A stretch of DNA of 64,000 nucleotides from the NCBI RefSeq assembly GCF_003014735.1, contig NZ_PYAX01000002.1, positions 62,001 through 126,000 on the forward strand, written 5' to 3'. A model generated the notes under the pieces. The model had not been told where the DNA came from and did no database searches. It saw only the letters and a list, made by a program, of their open reading frames with translations. The stretch's first letter is position 1. Each line of letters begins with the position of its first letter. The stretch is from Saccharothrix carnea. GTDB lineage: Bacteria; Actinomycetota; Actinomycetes; Mycobacteriales; Pseudonocardiaceae. Shown piece after piece: positions 1 to 14,311 of the stretch. The position numbers and the translations under genes are program-made.

Positions 1-7176
<7,176 letters not shown>

Positions 7177-7376
7177 GCGCAATTCCGCCAGTCGACTCCG
7201 GATATCGCCATCGAACGCATCAACCGGAGCACCGACGTTTCCAGTGCCATCCGACCGGGGCAACCGCCGATTGGCGGCATACCATTCGGGGAACCGAACC
7301 CGCGCTTCGGATGTTGAATACCGAACCGATGGTCGCCACAGTTGCCCGACCGTGTTACGTTGCCTTGGACTTCACC

Positions 7377-7384
7377 GGAGGAGG
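7377..7384 (+). promoter_or_regulatory. Shine-Dalgarno that fixes the ACP start
   Basis: GGAGGAGG lies 4 bases before GTG at 7389. It decides this start over the in-frame ATG at 7311, which would add 26 residues unlike any carrier protein. The 7177-7376 gap separates divergent NRPS and ACP genes and must hold both promoters; I see no convincing -35/-10 pair. Confidence 0.7.
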
Positions 7385-7388
7385 TCAT

Positions 7389-7664
7389 GTGGCCAGCGAC
7401 TTCGGCGTGGACGACGACCTCGGCCCGATCGTCGAGCGCATACGCGCGTTCTTCGCCTCGGCACTGCCGGAAAGCCCGTTGGAACCGGACCAGGACTATT
7501 TCGCGCTCGGTCTGGTGAACTCGCTGCTCGCCCTCGAACTGGTGAGCTACGTGGAAAAGAGTTTCACCATCCGGGTGGACGTCGAGGATCTCGACCTGGA
7601 CAACTTCCGGACCATGAACCGAATAGCCGCGTTCGTCGGCGGCAAACTCGCCGCGGCCCGGTGA
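7389..7664 (+). CDS. fkbJ-like: Acyl carrier protein of glyceryl-/hydroxymalonyl-ACP type (FkbJ-like)
   Basis: This 91-residue discrete acyl carrier protein has the phosphopantetheine site in FALGLVNSLLALELV (Ser45). The VNS form instead of DS is typical of the FkbJ class that carries glycerate-derived C3 units. In the known pathway FkbH loads a glyceryl unit from 1,3-bisphosphoglycerate onto this ACP; FkbK and FkbI then oxidise it to a hydroxymalonyl unit. The GTG start is chosen for its strong GGAGGAGG site. The gene heads a four-gene plus-strand operon whose next gene begins 3 bases after its stop. The product would normally feed a PKS module; none is visible here, so the acceptor must lie outside the window. 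Confidence 0.88.
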   Translation: MASDFGVDDDLGPIVERIRAFFASALPESPLEPDQDYFALGLVNSLLALELVSYVEKSFTIRVDVEDLDLDNFRTMNRIAAFVGGKLAAAR

Positions 7665-7667
7665 GCG

Positions 7668-7964
7668 GTGGACCACGTCACTCTCGCGGAGTCGGTGCGC
7701 GCGGACGCGGCCGAGTGGGACCGGGCGGGCGGCGTGCCCACCGAGGTCGTGCGGGCGGTGGCGGAAGCCGGGTTCCCGGCCGCCGACGTGCCCACCCGGG
7801 TGGTCGCCGAGCACGCCGTGCGGCTGCACGGCGCGGCGGGGATCGCGCCGGACAGCGCGGTGGGCCGGTTCCACCGGGACGCTGCGGTCATGGGGATCGT
7901 CGAAGGCGCCGACGAGGTGGCCGAGCAGCACCTGGGCGGCAATGCGTTGCGGGGTGGGTCGTGA
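7668..7964 (+). pseudogene. FkbI-type acyl-CoA dehydrogenase with internal deletion, 98 codons left
   Basis: The open frame is intact (GTG at 7668, 4-base GTGA overlap with the next gene) but encodes only 98 residues, where FkbI-type acyl-ACP dehydrogenases have about 360-380. Residues 1-38 look like the N-terminal helical region (EVVRAVAEAGFPAADVP). From about residue 39 the sequence reads like the extreme C-terminus of an acyl-CoA dehydrogenase (HAVRLHGAAG, then FHRDAAVMGIVEGADEV). The FAD-binding middle and catalytic region are absent. This is an in-frame internal deletion that keeps translational coupling. By family knowledge FkbI oxidises the aldehyde (2-hydroxy-3-oxopropionyl-ACP) to hydroxymalonyl-ACP, a step this remnant should not do. 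A complete copy elsewhere is possible. Confidence 0.75.
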
Positions 7965-8992
7965 CGGCGGTGAAGTGCCTGGTCTGGGACTTGGACGACA
8001 CGTTGTGGGACGGCGTGGTGCTCGAAGGTGACCGCCCCGTGCCGCGTCCGGAGGCGGTGGCGGCGCTCAAGGCGTTGGACGAGCGGGGGATCCTGCACGC
8101 GGTGGCCAGTCGCGGCGACCACGAGGTGGCGTTGGCCCACCTGGCCGAGCACGGCCTGGACCGGATGTTCTGCGCCGTGGAGGTCGGCTGGGGTCCGAAG
8201 TCCGAGGCGGTGCGGCGGATCGCGCAAGGGCTCAACATCGGGCTGGACACCATCGCGTTCACCGACAACGACGTGGTGGAACGGGCGGAGGTCGCCGCGG
8301 CACTGCCGCAAGTGCGCTGCTACCCGGCCGAACAGGTGGGGTCACTGGCGTCGCTGTCGGAGTTCCGGACCGGGACGGTGACGGCGGAGTCGCGTCGGCG
8401 GCGCGAGTCCTACCTGACCGAGCGGGAGCGCGCGGAGGCCGAGCAGCGGTTCGACGGGTCGGCGGCGCAGTTCCTGGCCTCGCTCGACCTGGAGCTGACC
8501 GTCGTGCCCGCCACCGAGGCCGACCTGGACCGCGCGCGGGAGCTGACCGTGCGGACCCACCAGCTCAACACCACGGGGATCACCTACGACCTGGACGAAC
8601 TGCGGGCGTTGTGCGCGTCGTCGGAGCACGACGTGCTCGTGGCACGGCTGCGGGACCGGTTCGGCGACTACGGCACGATCGGGCTCGCGGTCGTGGCGCA
8701 CGTCGGCGGCGACGCGGTGCTGGAACTGCTGCTCATGTCGTGCCGGGTGATGTCGCGCGGTGTGGGCTCGGCGCTGCTGGGCGACATCGTGCGCGACGCC
8801 GTGGAGCGGGGACGGCGGCCGGTGGCGCGCTTCCTGCGCACGCCGGTCAACCAGGTGATGCTGGTGACGCTGCGGTTCGCCGGGTTCGAGGTGGTGGAGC
8901 GGGACGGCGACCGGATGCTGCTGGCGCGGACCTCGCCCGAGCCGCTGCCCGATCCCGCGCACGTGCGGCTGGTCGACGGGAGGCGGCGGTGA
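7961..8992 (+). CDS. fkbH-like: HAD-like glyceryltransferase/phosphatase, FkbH family
   Basis: This 343-residue protein starts with the HAD motif VWDLDDTLWDG (Asp10 and Asp12), followed by the FTDNDVVERAEV motif IV region. A C-terminal GNAT-like half covers about 155-340. Length and order match FkbH-type proteins, which take 1,3-bisphosphoglycerate, remove phosphate and transfer the glyceryl group to a carrier protein. The GTG start overlaps the previous stop by 4 bases and its own stop overlaps the next gene by 4 bases, so all members are translationally coupled. The active-site aspartates are present, so this enzyme looks functional although its fkbI neighbour is gutted. Confidence 0.9.
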   Translation: MTAVKCLVWDLDDTLWDGVVLEGDRPVPRPEAVAALKALDERGILHAVASRGDHEVALAHLAEHGLDRMFCAVEVGWGPKSEAVRRIAQGLNIGLDTIAFTDNDVVERAEVAAALPQVRCYPAEQVGSLASLSEFRTGTVTAESRRRRESYLTERERAEAEQRFDGSAAQFLASLDLELTVVPATEADLDRARELTVRTHQLNTTGITYDLDELRALCASSEHDVLVARLRDRFGDYGTIGLAVVAHVGGDAVLELLLMSCRVMSRGVGSALLGDIVRDAVERGRRPVARFLRTPVNQVMLVTLRFAGFEVVERDGDRMLLARTSPEPLPDPAHVRLVDGRRR

Positions 8993-9831
8993 AGGTCGGT
9001 GTGGTCGGCGCCGGGGTGATGGGCACCGGTGTGGCGCAGTGCTTCGCCGCGGCCGGGCACGAGGTGGTCGTGGTCGACCCGGACCCGGCGGCACTGGCCG
9101 CCGGGCCGGACCGGGTGCGCGACGGCCTGCGGCTCCAGGTGCTGCTCGGACCGGCGCCGGCCGATCCGGCCGGAGTGCCGGACAGGGTGGGCTGGACCGC
9201 CGACCTCGACGCGCTCGCCGGGAGCGGGTTCGTCGTGGAGTGCGGCCCGGAGCGGATCGCGGTGAAGGAGGAGCTGTTCGCGGCGCTGGACCGCCTGTGC
9301 GGGCCGGACACCGTGCTGGCGTCGTGCACGTCGGCGATCCCGGTCGACGTGCTGGCGGCCGTCACCACCCGACCGGACCGCGTGCTGGCCACCCACTTCA
9401 TGAACCCGGCGCCGCTGAAGGAGGCCGTCGAGGTCGTGCGCGGCCCGAAGACCTCGGACGCGGCGATGGCGCGCACGGCCGAGGTGCTGTCGTCGCTGGG
9501 CAAGAAGGCGATCGTGGTGGCGGACGCGCCGGGGTTCGTGACCAACCGGGTGCTGATGCTGGCCATCAACGAGGCGGTGAAGGTGGTGGCGGAGGGCACC
9601 GCCCCCGCGGCCACCGTGGACGAGGTCTTCGTATCCTGCTTCGGCCACCAGATGGGTCCCCTGCGCACCGCCGACCTCATCGGCCTGGACACCATCCGGG
9701 ACACCCTGCTGGTGCTGCGCGAGCTGTTGGACGACCCGGTTTACACCCCGTGCCCCTTGCTGACGGAAATGGTCGAGTCCGGTCGGCTGGGCAAGAAGTC
9801 GGGCCGGGGCTTCCACGCCTGGCGGTTCTGA
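8989..9831 (+). CDS. fkbK-like: 3-hydroxyacyl-CoA dehydrogenase-like glyceryl-ACP oxidase, FkbK family
   Basis: This 280-residue cytoplasmic dehydrogenase has an N-terminal Rossmann motif GVVGAGVMGTGVAQ for NAD(P) binding. A HFMNPAP motif stands at the usual active-site histidine, and the C-terminal helical domain contains APGFVTNR and SGRLGKKSGRGFH, both standard in 3-hydroxyacyl-CoA dehydrogenases. In glyceryl-ACP pathways FkbK (ZmaG-like) oxidises the primary alcohol of glyceryl-ACP to the aldehyde. It starts with GTG overlapping the fkbH stop by 4 bases and ends the operon. No fkbG-like O-methyltransferase follows, so a methoxymalonyl unit is not expected from this cassette alone. Confidence 0.9.
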   Translation: MKVGVVGAGVMGTGVAQCFAAAGHEVVVVDPDPAALAAGPDRVRDGLRLQVLLGPAPADPAGVPDRVGWTADLDALAGSGFVVECGPERIAVKEELFAALDRLCGPDTVLASCTSAIPVDVLAAVTTRPDRVLATHFMNPAPLKEAVEVVRGPKTSDAAMARTAEVLSSLGKKAIVVADAPGFVTNRVLMLAINEAVKVVAEGTAPAATVDEVFVSCFGHQMGPLRTADLIGLDTIRDTLLVLRELLDDPVYTPCPLLTEMVESGRLGKKSGRGFHAWRF

Positions 9832-9839
9832 GCAGGTCA

Positions 9840-10020
9840 GGGCGTGAAGCGGCAGCCGGGCCGCACGTGTACGGCCTTCGCGAATGGCGTTGGCCTGGGC
9901 GTGGACGGTCTCCAGCGTCGAGTCCTGTCCGGCCTGGTACACCGTGGAGGTCAGCAGTCCCCACGGCTCGGCGGACTTCCGCTTGCGCAGGTTGCGATCC
10001 GCCGTCTGACTGGTGAGGTC
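9840..10020 (-). pseudogene. Decayed fragment, possibly of a terminase-like protein
   Basis: About 60 codons on the minus strand (RNLRKRKSAEPWGLL, then TVYQAGQDSTLETVHAQ and ANAIREGRTRAARL) read like the inner part of a phage or plasmid terminase large subunit, but there is no start. The frame runs into sequence antisense to fkbK. The likeness is from memory and weak. The rest of 9832-10195 holds nothing else I recognise. Confidence 0.3.
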
Positions 10021-10195
10021 GCGTGTTCGACTGTCGCGAGTTCTCCAGGAAGTTCACGATCCGCAGTCGCCGACCGCTCGCCTCCCTTCTCGACGAGGGT
10101 TACGCTGCCGGTCGGAGTTCGCGGCGGGGCGGGTGCCGCCGGCCGGGGTCGCCTGACCGCGATCCGGCACGGCGGGATCGGGCAGTGTGGACGGC

Positions 10196-10675
10196 ATGAG
10201 CGACGATCACGACATCATCGCCCGGCTGGAACGGGTCGAGGCCGAGTTGGCGCTGCGCAGGCTGGTGTCCGAGTACTGCGTGGCCGCTGACCACCGCGAC
10301 CTGGAGCTGTGGCGCGCGGTGTGGACGCCGGACGCGGTGTGGGCGACCGGCTCCGCACCAGAGCGCGTCTTCAGCGGCACGGACGCCATCTGCGCGGCGG
10401 TCCAGTGGCAGTGGCGGGCGTACCCGGTCATGCAGCACGGCACGGTCAACCACGTGGTCGACCTCGACGGCGCGGCGGAGGGCACCGCGACCGGCCGCAG
10501 CGACGTGATCGTGCACGTCCGACTGGCCGACGGCACGTGGGTGACCGGCGGCGGAACGTACCTCGACCAGTACCGCCGACACGACGGCCGGTGGCGGATC
10601 GCCCGGCGGACCGTGCACCGGCCGTTCGAGGTGGGCCCGCTGCCGAGCTGGGTGCCCGAGCCGCCGGCCGACTAG
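10196..10675 (+). CDS. SnoaL-like / NTF2-fold protein
   Basis: A 159-residue protein of the SnoaL-like NTF2 superfamily. It opens with the family pattern of an N-terminal helix followed by ELALRRLVSEYCVAADHRDLELWRAVWTPDA (split across residues 15-45). HGTVNHVVD and the final strand WRIARRTVHRP match the alpha+beta barrel. Members are small cyclases, hydratases, dehydratases or ring-modifying enzymes, or have no known chemistry. I chose ATG at 10196; an in-frame GTG lies 9 bases upstream. It stands alone after the NRPS/fkb region and could be a tailoring enzyme, but it is separated from that operon by junk, so no role is claimed. Confidence 0.8.
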   Translation: MSDDHDIIARLERVEAELALRRLVSEYCVAADHRDLELWRAVWTPDAVWATGSAPERVFSGTDAICAAVQWQWRAYPVMQHGTVNHVVDLDGAAEGTATGRSDVIVHVRLADGTWVTGGGTYLDQYRRHDGRWRIARRTVHRPFEVGPLPSWVPEPPAD

Positions 10676-10723
10676 CTGTTGCGGGTCATGACGTTGGTGA
10701 CGGCTGGTAGGGCCTGAGACGAG

Positions 10724-10790
10724 GGACGGGTCTTTCGGCGGCAGGATGAGAAGTGCGACCAACACATCCGCCGAGCAGAAAGACCCGTCC
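10724..10790. repeat. 13-bp perfect inverted repeat at the IS481 remnant
   Basis: GGACGGGTCTTTC (10724-10736) and GAAAGACCCGTCC (10778-10790) are exact reverse complements around a 41-base spacer, overlapping the start of the transposase remnant. This is probably part of the element's left-end structure. Confidence 0.5.
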
Positions 10791-11045
10791 GTGCTCCACC
10801 GTAACGCCCCGCTGTCCGTCGAAGGCCGCCACCGCCTCGTCCAACGCTGCCGCACGCGCCCCATCGCTACGTCGCGGCCGAGGTCGTGGTCCTCATCGAG
10901 CGGCTGCGGCGGGACCGCAAGTGGTCGGGCCGCCGCATCGCCGTGGAACTCGCCGCCGAGGGCACGGTCGTGTCGGTGCGTACGGTCGGCCGGCACCTGG
11001 CCGACCTCGGCCTGAACCGCCGCAGCTTCCTCGACCCCACCGGCC
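10753..11045 (+). pseudogene. IS481-family transposase N-terminal remnant
   Basis: The reading LHRNAPLSVEGRHRLVQRC, then after a one-base shift EVVVLIERLRRDRKWSGRRI and VVSVRTVGRHLADLGLNR, matches the N-terminal helix-turn-helix region of IS481 transposases. A frameshift separates the parts near 10860, and the DDE integrase core is absent. The sequence changes abruptly at about 11045 into an antisense transporter fragment, so the element is a truncated footprint. Confidence 0.7.
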
Positions 11046-11170
11046 AGGGCCGCGACCAGCGCGAGCAGGAGCATGACCGGGACCTGGACCACCAGGAACA
11101 GCAGCACGCGCCCGAAAGCCGACCAGAACTCGTCGTCGCCGAGGGCGGCGACGTAGTTGCGTGAGGTTCG
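11045..11170 (-). pseudogene. Carbohydrate ABC transporter permease fragment
   Basis: About 40 codons on the minus strand read NYVAALGDDEFWSAFGR followed by the hydrophobic stretch VLLFLVVQVPVMLLLALV. That is the N-terminal part of a MalF/UgpA-type sugar ABC permease. It has no start, and both sides are cut, one by the IS481 remnant. Its place beside the cell-wall degradation island suggests a lost sugar importer; that link is inference. Confidence 0.6.
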
Positions 11171-11234
11171 GGTCGCTGGTGAGCGCTCGGTGTGCCGGTC
11201 CTCGCTTCGGCACCGGGCACGGCACAAGCCGGGA

Positions 11235-11269
11235 ATCCGGCCGGGTGGACCAGTTCCACCCGGCCGGAT
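11235..11269. terminator. 15-bp hairpin downstream of the acetylesterase
   Basis: Perfect arms ATCCGGCCGGGTGGA and TCCACCCGGCCGGAT around CCAGT. It lies about 90 bases past the minus-strand acetylesterase stop. No T tract, as is common in high-GC actinomycetes. Confidence 0.6.
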
Positions 11270-11357
11270 CGTCCCGGCGACCCTGGGCGGTGATACGACG
11301 AACGCCGGTAGCCGGGGTCACGAGCCGGAAGCACGATTTCGTTCGCTGTCTGCTCGG

Positions 11358-12821
11358 TCAGCGCAGGTAGCCGACCAGGGGCAGGTTGCGTTCGCGGACT
11401 CCCTGGACGACCAGTTCCGCCATCTTCCCGGCGCCGTACTCGGAGAAGTGGGTGTTGTCGGTGACCCCGTCCACGGACTGGCGGAGGAAGAGCTGGGCGG
11501 AGTCGGTCGGGCCCAGTGATTCCACGAGCGCTTCGCTCTTGGCGGTCAGGTCGATCACCGGGACGTTGAGCGCGGAGCCGAGGTTGCGCATCTCGGCCGG
11601 AAGGTTGACGCCGACGCCGTTGACGTGCAGGGCGGTGGAGTTGAGCTGGTTCCCGCTGAACTGCCGTCGTACCGGTGGGGTGACGAGGACGGGCACGCCG
11701 CCTTTCTCCCGCACCTGGTTGACCATCGAGGTGAGGTTGCTCCGGAAGGCGGATGCCGACGTGGACTTGTCGTTGTGCCCGAACTGGATCAGGACCAGGT
11801 CATTGAGCTTGATCAGCGGTTTCACCGTCGGGAACAGGGCCGAGTTGTTGAGGAAGCTGCCCGAGCTCTCGCCGGAGTCGCCGTAGTTGGCGATGACGGC
11901 ACCGGCGGACACGTGTGTGGGCAGGAGCTGCCCCCAACCGGTGTACGGGGCGGTGAACTGGTCGCACGTGGTGGAGTCACCGGCCAGGTACACGGCCAGC
12001 GGGGCGGTCGCGGGCTGGACGGTCAGGCCGGACAGCCTCGGCGCCGTGCCGGCGAAGGTGATGGTCAACCCCGGGGTGCCCGTGCCGCCCTGGCCGGTCG
12101 GCTGGCCCTCGGGCTGTCGCACGTTGATCGTGAAGACCTGCTTGGTGACCGTGCCGGCCGCGGTGTCGACCGCGGGCAGGATGCGCCGTCGGGCTTCCAC
12201 CGACATCGAGGTGTTGCCCGCTGCGGCGCGGTCGCCGATCCACGCGGTGACCGTGTAGTTGCCGGGGGAGACGGTGAAGTGGCACTTGATCGGCGAGGTG
12301 CCGGTGCACTCCGCAGGGCGTCCGGGCGGTGAGCCGTCAGCTGCTTCCAGCTCGACGTGGTCAACGTTGGGCAGACCGCCGCCGCCGGTCGGGTTGAGCC
12401 GAACGGTGTTGCTGCCCGAGTTCAACGGCACGGCGAGAGACCTGGTCGCCCAGGTCGACCAGGTGCCGGTGGGCTCGAACGACACAGCCTGGACCATGGC
12501 GCCGTTGACGACCACGTCGGTGGGACGTGCGCTGGTGCCACCGTTGGCGAACCGGACGGTGAGCGTGGCGGTCCCCGTCGCGGAGGCGTCGACGGTGAAC
12601 TGGGCTGCCGCGCCGACCGCGGCACGCCCGTCGCAGAACCCGCTGCCGGAGTAGCCGCTGTGGTTGGTCCCGATGGAGCCGTCGCAGGTGGCGGGTGCGG
12701 CTTCGGCCTCGTAGCGAGTCGCCGCGGCGGAAGCGGCCGAGGGCATGACCACACCGACACCGGCCACTGCGGAGGCCAAGCCGGTGAGGAGCAGCGCGGC
12801 GCGCTGTATGACTGAGAGCAC
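11358..12821 (-). CDS. Secreted CBM35 + SGNH rhamnogalacturonan acetylesterase (CE12-like)
   Basis: A 487-residue secreted protein: signal peptide (about 1-32, hydrophobic core LLLTGLASAVAGVGVV), a CBM35 carbohydrate-binding module (RYEAEAAP to NVDHVEL, about 35-160), a beta-rich linker, then a C-terminal SGNH hydrolase. The four SGNH blocks are visible: AGDSTTCDQ (nucleophile Ser), GWGQLLP (Gly), QFGHNDKS (Asn) and DNTHFSEYG (Asp/His). Together with GWGQ this is the CE12 type, which removes acetyl groups from rhamnogalacturonan I and makes it accessible to lyases. The GTG start has GGAG upstream. It is followed on the same strand by a second esterase and a PL11 lyase, which supports pectin as substrate. 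The CBM35 is homologous to those of the PL9 and GH43 enzymes across the island. Confidence 0.88.
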   Translation of the reverse strand: MLSVIQRAALLLTGLASAVAGVGVVMPSAASAAATRYEAEAAPATCDGSIGTNHSGYSGSGFCDGRAAVGAAAQFTVDASATGTATLTVRFANGGTSARPTDVVVNGAMVQAVSFEPTGTWSTWATRSLAVPLNSGSNTVRLNPTGGGGLPNVDHVELEAADGSPPGRPAECTGTSPIKCHFTVSPGNYTVTAWIGDRAAAGNTSMSVEARRRILPAVDTAAGTVTKQVFTINVRQPEGQPTGQGGTGTPGLTITFAGTAPRLSGLTVQPATAPLAVYLAGDSTTCDQFTAPYTGWGQLLPTHVSAGAVIANYGDSGESSGSFLNNSALFPTVKPLIKLNDLVLIQFGHNDKSTSASAFRSNLTSMVNQVREKGGVPVLVTPPVRRQFSGNQLNSTALHVNGVGVNLPAEMRNLGSALNVPVIDLTAKSEALVESLGPTDSAQLFLRQSVDGVTDNTHFSEYGAGKMAELVVQGVRERNLPLVGYLR

Positions 12822-12865
12822 GTTGAACTCCAATGCAGGGTCGAGTCGCCGGGAGGCGTCGCGGT

Positions 12866-12901
12866 GCTCGGCCGGCTCCCACCGGGTAGGGCCGGCCGAG
12901 C
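12866..12901 (-). terminator. 11-bp hairpin after the ricin-domain hydrolase
   Basis: GCTCGGCCGGC and GCCGGCCGAGC pair around a 14-base loop, starting 12 bases past the stop of the minus-strand gene at 12914. Confidence 0.6.
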
Positions 12902-12913
12902 CCCGCAACCTGG

Positions 12914-14233
12914 TCAGATGCTGCGGCGGGTGAAGCGCTGGTTGGGGCTGCCGGCGTTGTAGGTGTAGAGGGCGATGCGGGCGCCGTCGGCGGTGGAGTG
13001 CTCCCACACGTCCAGGGCGAGGCCGGACTCCCGGTTGACGAGGCTGACCACGTTGCTGCCGTGGTCGACCACGCGCCACTGCTGGCCGGTGGCGGTGGAG
13101 TCGGCTTGTTGGACGACGTTCGCGCCGTTGGTGGTGCCGGTGGGCTGGAGGAACAGGCCGCTGTGGCGTGCCTTGAGCCTGACGTGGCCGTCGGCGGCGG
13201 TGACGAACTCGAACTGCTGGTGGGTGCCGCTGGTAGCGGTCCGCTGGACGAGCCCCGCGCCGGCCGCGGTGGAGGCGCCGTTGATCTCGGCGGCCTTGCC
13301 GCTGTGCTGGGCGGTCAGGGTGTAGGTGCCGGGCTCGGTGGGGGTGGCGCCGAGTTGGGCTTCCCATCGGGTGTTGGAGCCGGAGGCGTCGGCGGGGAGG
13401 CGGTCGCGTGCGGCGGTGTCGCCGTACATGGTCCAGCGGGCCCAGTCGACGACGGTGCGGGGGAAGCGCTGGTCGCTCCAGAAGCTGGTGTGGCTGCCGC
13501 CGACGAAGGTGAGGAACGCCTTGGGCCAGGTGATCTCGTTGTACGCCTGCCGGGCCGAGGAGTACCCGGTGAGGGTGTCGCGGTCGCCGTGGACGAACAG
13601 GACCTTGGCCGTGATCGCGCTGGAGGGGGTGCCCTGGTCGGTGCACGACTGGGGGTTGGCGGAGATGATGCGGGGGTCGGCCCAGCGGGTCAGCAGGCCG
13701 TGGGTGGTCATACCGCCCATGGAGTGGCCGGAGACGCCGACGCCGATGTCGGTGTTGATGTGCCCGGCGAGCGGTCCGCTGGTGTTGAGGGCGAGGGTGT
13801 TGGTGATGATCTGCGAGACGTCTTTCGGGGTTTCGCCGTTGCCGACGTCGCTCGGGTTGTGGTTGAAGTGCGGTGCGGGGACGATGAACCCGGCCGAGGC
13901 GAGGGCCCGGATGATGAACAGGGAGTTCTGCGGGCTGCTGTCGTAGCCGTGGGTGAAGTTGTAGACGGGGAAGACGCCGTTGGCGGCCGGGGCGTCGGTC
14001 ACGGGGTTGCCGCCCGCGGTGCCGGTGGCGGGGTAGTAGACGTAGGTGGTGCAGGGGCGGCTGCCGCGGGTCCAGTTGTACCGGCGCACGCCGACCGCGA
14101 ACGGCGTGGTCGGTGCCGTGGCCAGCGAACCGACGGGGGCGGCGAGTGCCTGCCCCGCGCCGAGCAGGCCCAGGCTCAAGCCCGCCGCTCCGGCCGCGCT
14201 CATGCTGAGAAAGGTCCGCCGTTGCATGGTCAT
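12914..14233 (-). CDS. Tat-exported alpha/beta hydrolase with C-terminal ricin-type lectin domain
   Basis: A 439-residue protein whose N-terminus MTMQRRTFLSMSAAGAAGLS is a twin-arginine signal (RRTF plus hydrophobic AG-rich stretch). Residues about 45-300 form an alpha/beta hydrolase of the chlorophyllase/PET-hydrolase-like group: nucleophile elbow GVSGHSMGG, acid region FVHGDRDTL and histidine in GGSHTSFW. Residues about 305-439 are a beta-trefoil ricin/CBM13-like lectin with repeated QQW/QQF-type motifs (GTHQQFEF, TGQQWRVV, PNQRFTRR). It is probably an extracellular carbohydrate or polyester esterase. Same-strand neighbours are an acetylesterase and a rhamnogalacturonan lyase, favouring plant polysaccharide, but the substrate is not proven by sequence. 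Confidence 0.85.
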   Translation of the reverse strand: MTMQRRTFLSMSAAGAAGLSLGLLGAGQALAAPVGSLATAPTTPFAVGVRRYNWTRGSRPCTTYVYYPATGTAGGNPVTDAPAANGVFPVYNFTHGYDSSPQNSLFIIRALASAGFIVPAPHFNHNPSDVGNGETPKDVSQIITNTLALNTSGPLAGHINTDIGVGVSGHSMGGMTTHGLLTRWADPRIISANPQSCTDQGTPSSAITAKVLFVHGDRDTLTGYSSARQAYNEITWPKAFLTFVGGSHTSFWSDQRFPRTVVDWARWTMYGDTAARDRLPADASGSNTRWEAQLGATPTEPGTYTLTAQHSGKAAEINGASTAAGAGLVQRTATSGTHQQFEFVTAADGHVRLKARHSGLFLQPTGTTNGANVVQQADSTATGQQWRVVDHGSNVVSLVNRESGLALDVWEHSTADGARIALYTYNAGSPNQRFTRRSI

Positions 14234-14267
14234 GGATGACTCCTTAGTGCAGGGATGATCGAGGACG

Positions 14268-14299
14268 CGCTCCTGCCGCCCGCGACGGCGGCAGGAGCG
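14268..14299 (-). terminator. 13-bp perfect hairpin after the PL11 gene
   Basis: CGCTCCTGCCGCC and GGCGGCAGGAGCG around a 6-base loop, 13 bases beyond the lyase stop at 14312. No T tract. Confidence 0.75.
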
Positions 14300-14311
14300 T
14301 CGAGCGCGAGG

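Noticed and set aside
7311-7388. Longer ACP reading from ATG 7311
   Set aside because: The extra residues are not carrier-protein-like and the strong GGAGGAGG site points to GTG 7389.
7389-9831. Calling the cassette a complete methoxymalonyl-ACP pathway
   Set aside because: No fkbG methyltransferase is present and FkbI lacks its catalytic core.
11358-13646. Single 762-codon reading covering the acetylesterase plus upstream sequence
   Set aside because: The part before 12821 is out-of-frame shadow of the ricin-domain hydrolase; the GTG at 12821 has a ribosome site and opens a proper signal peptide.
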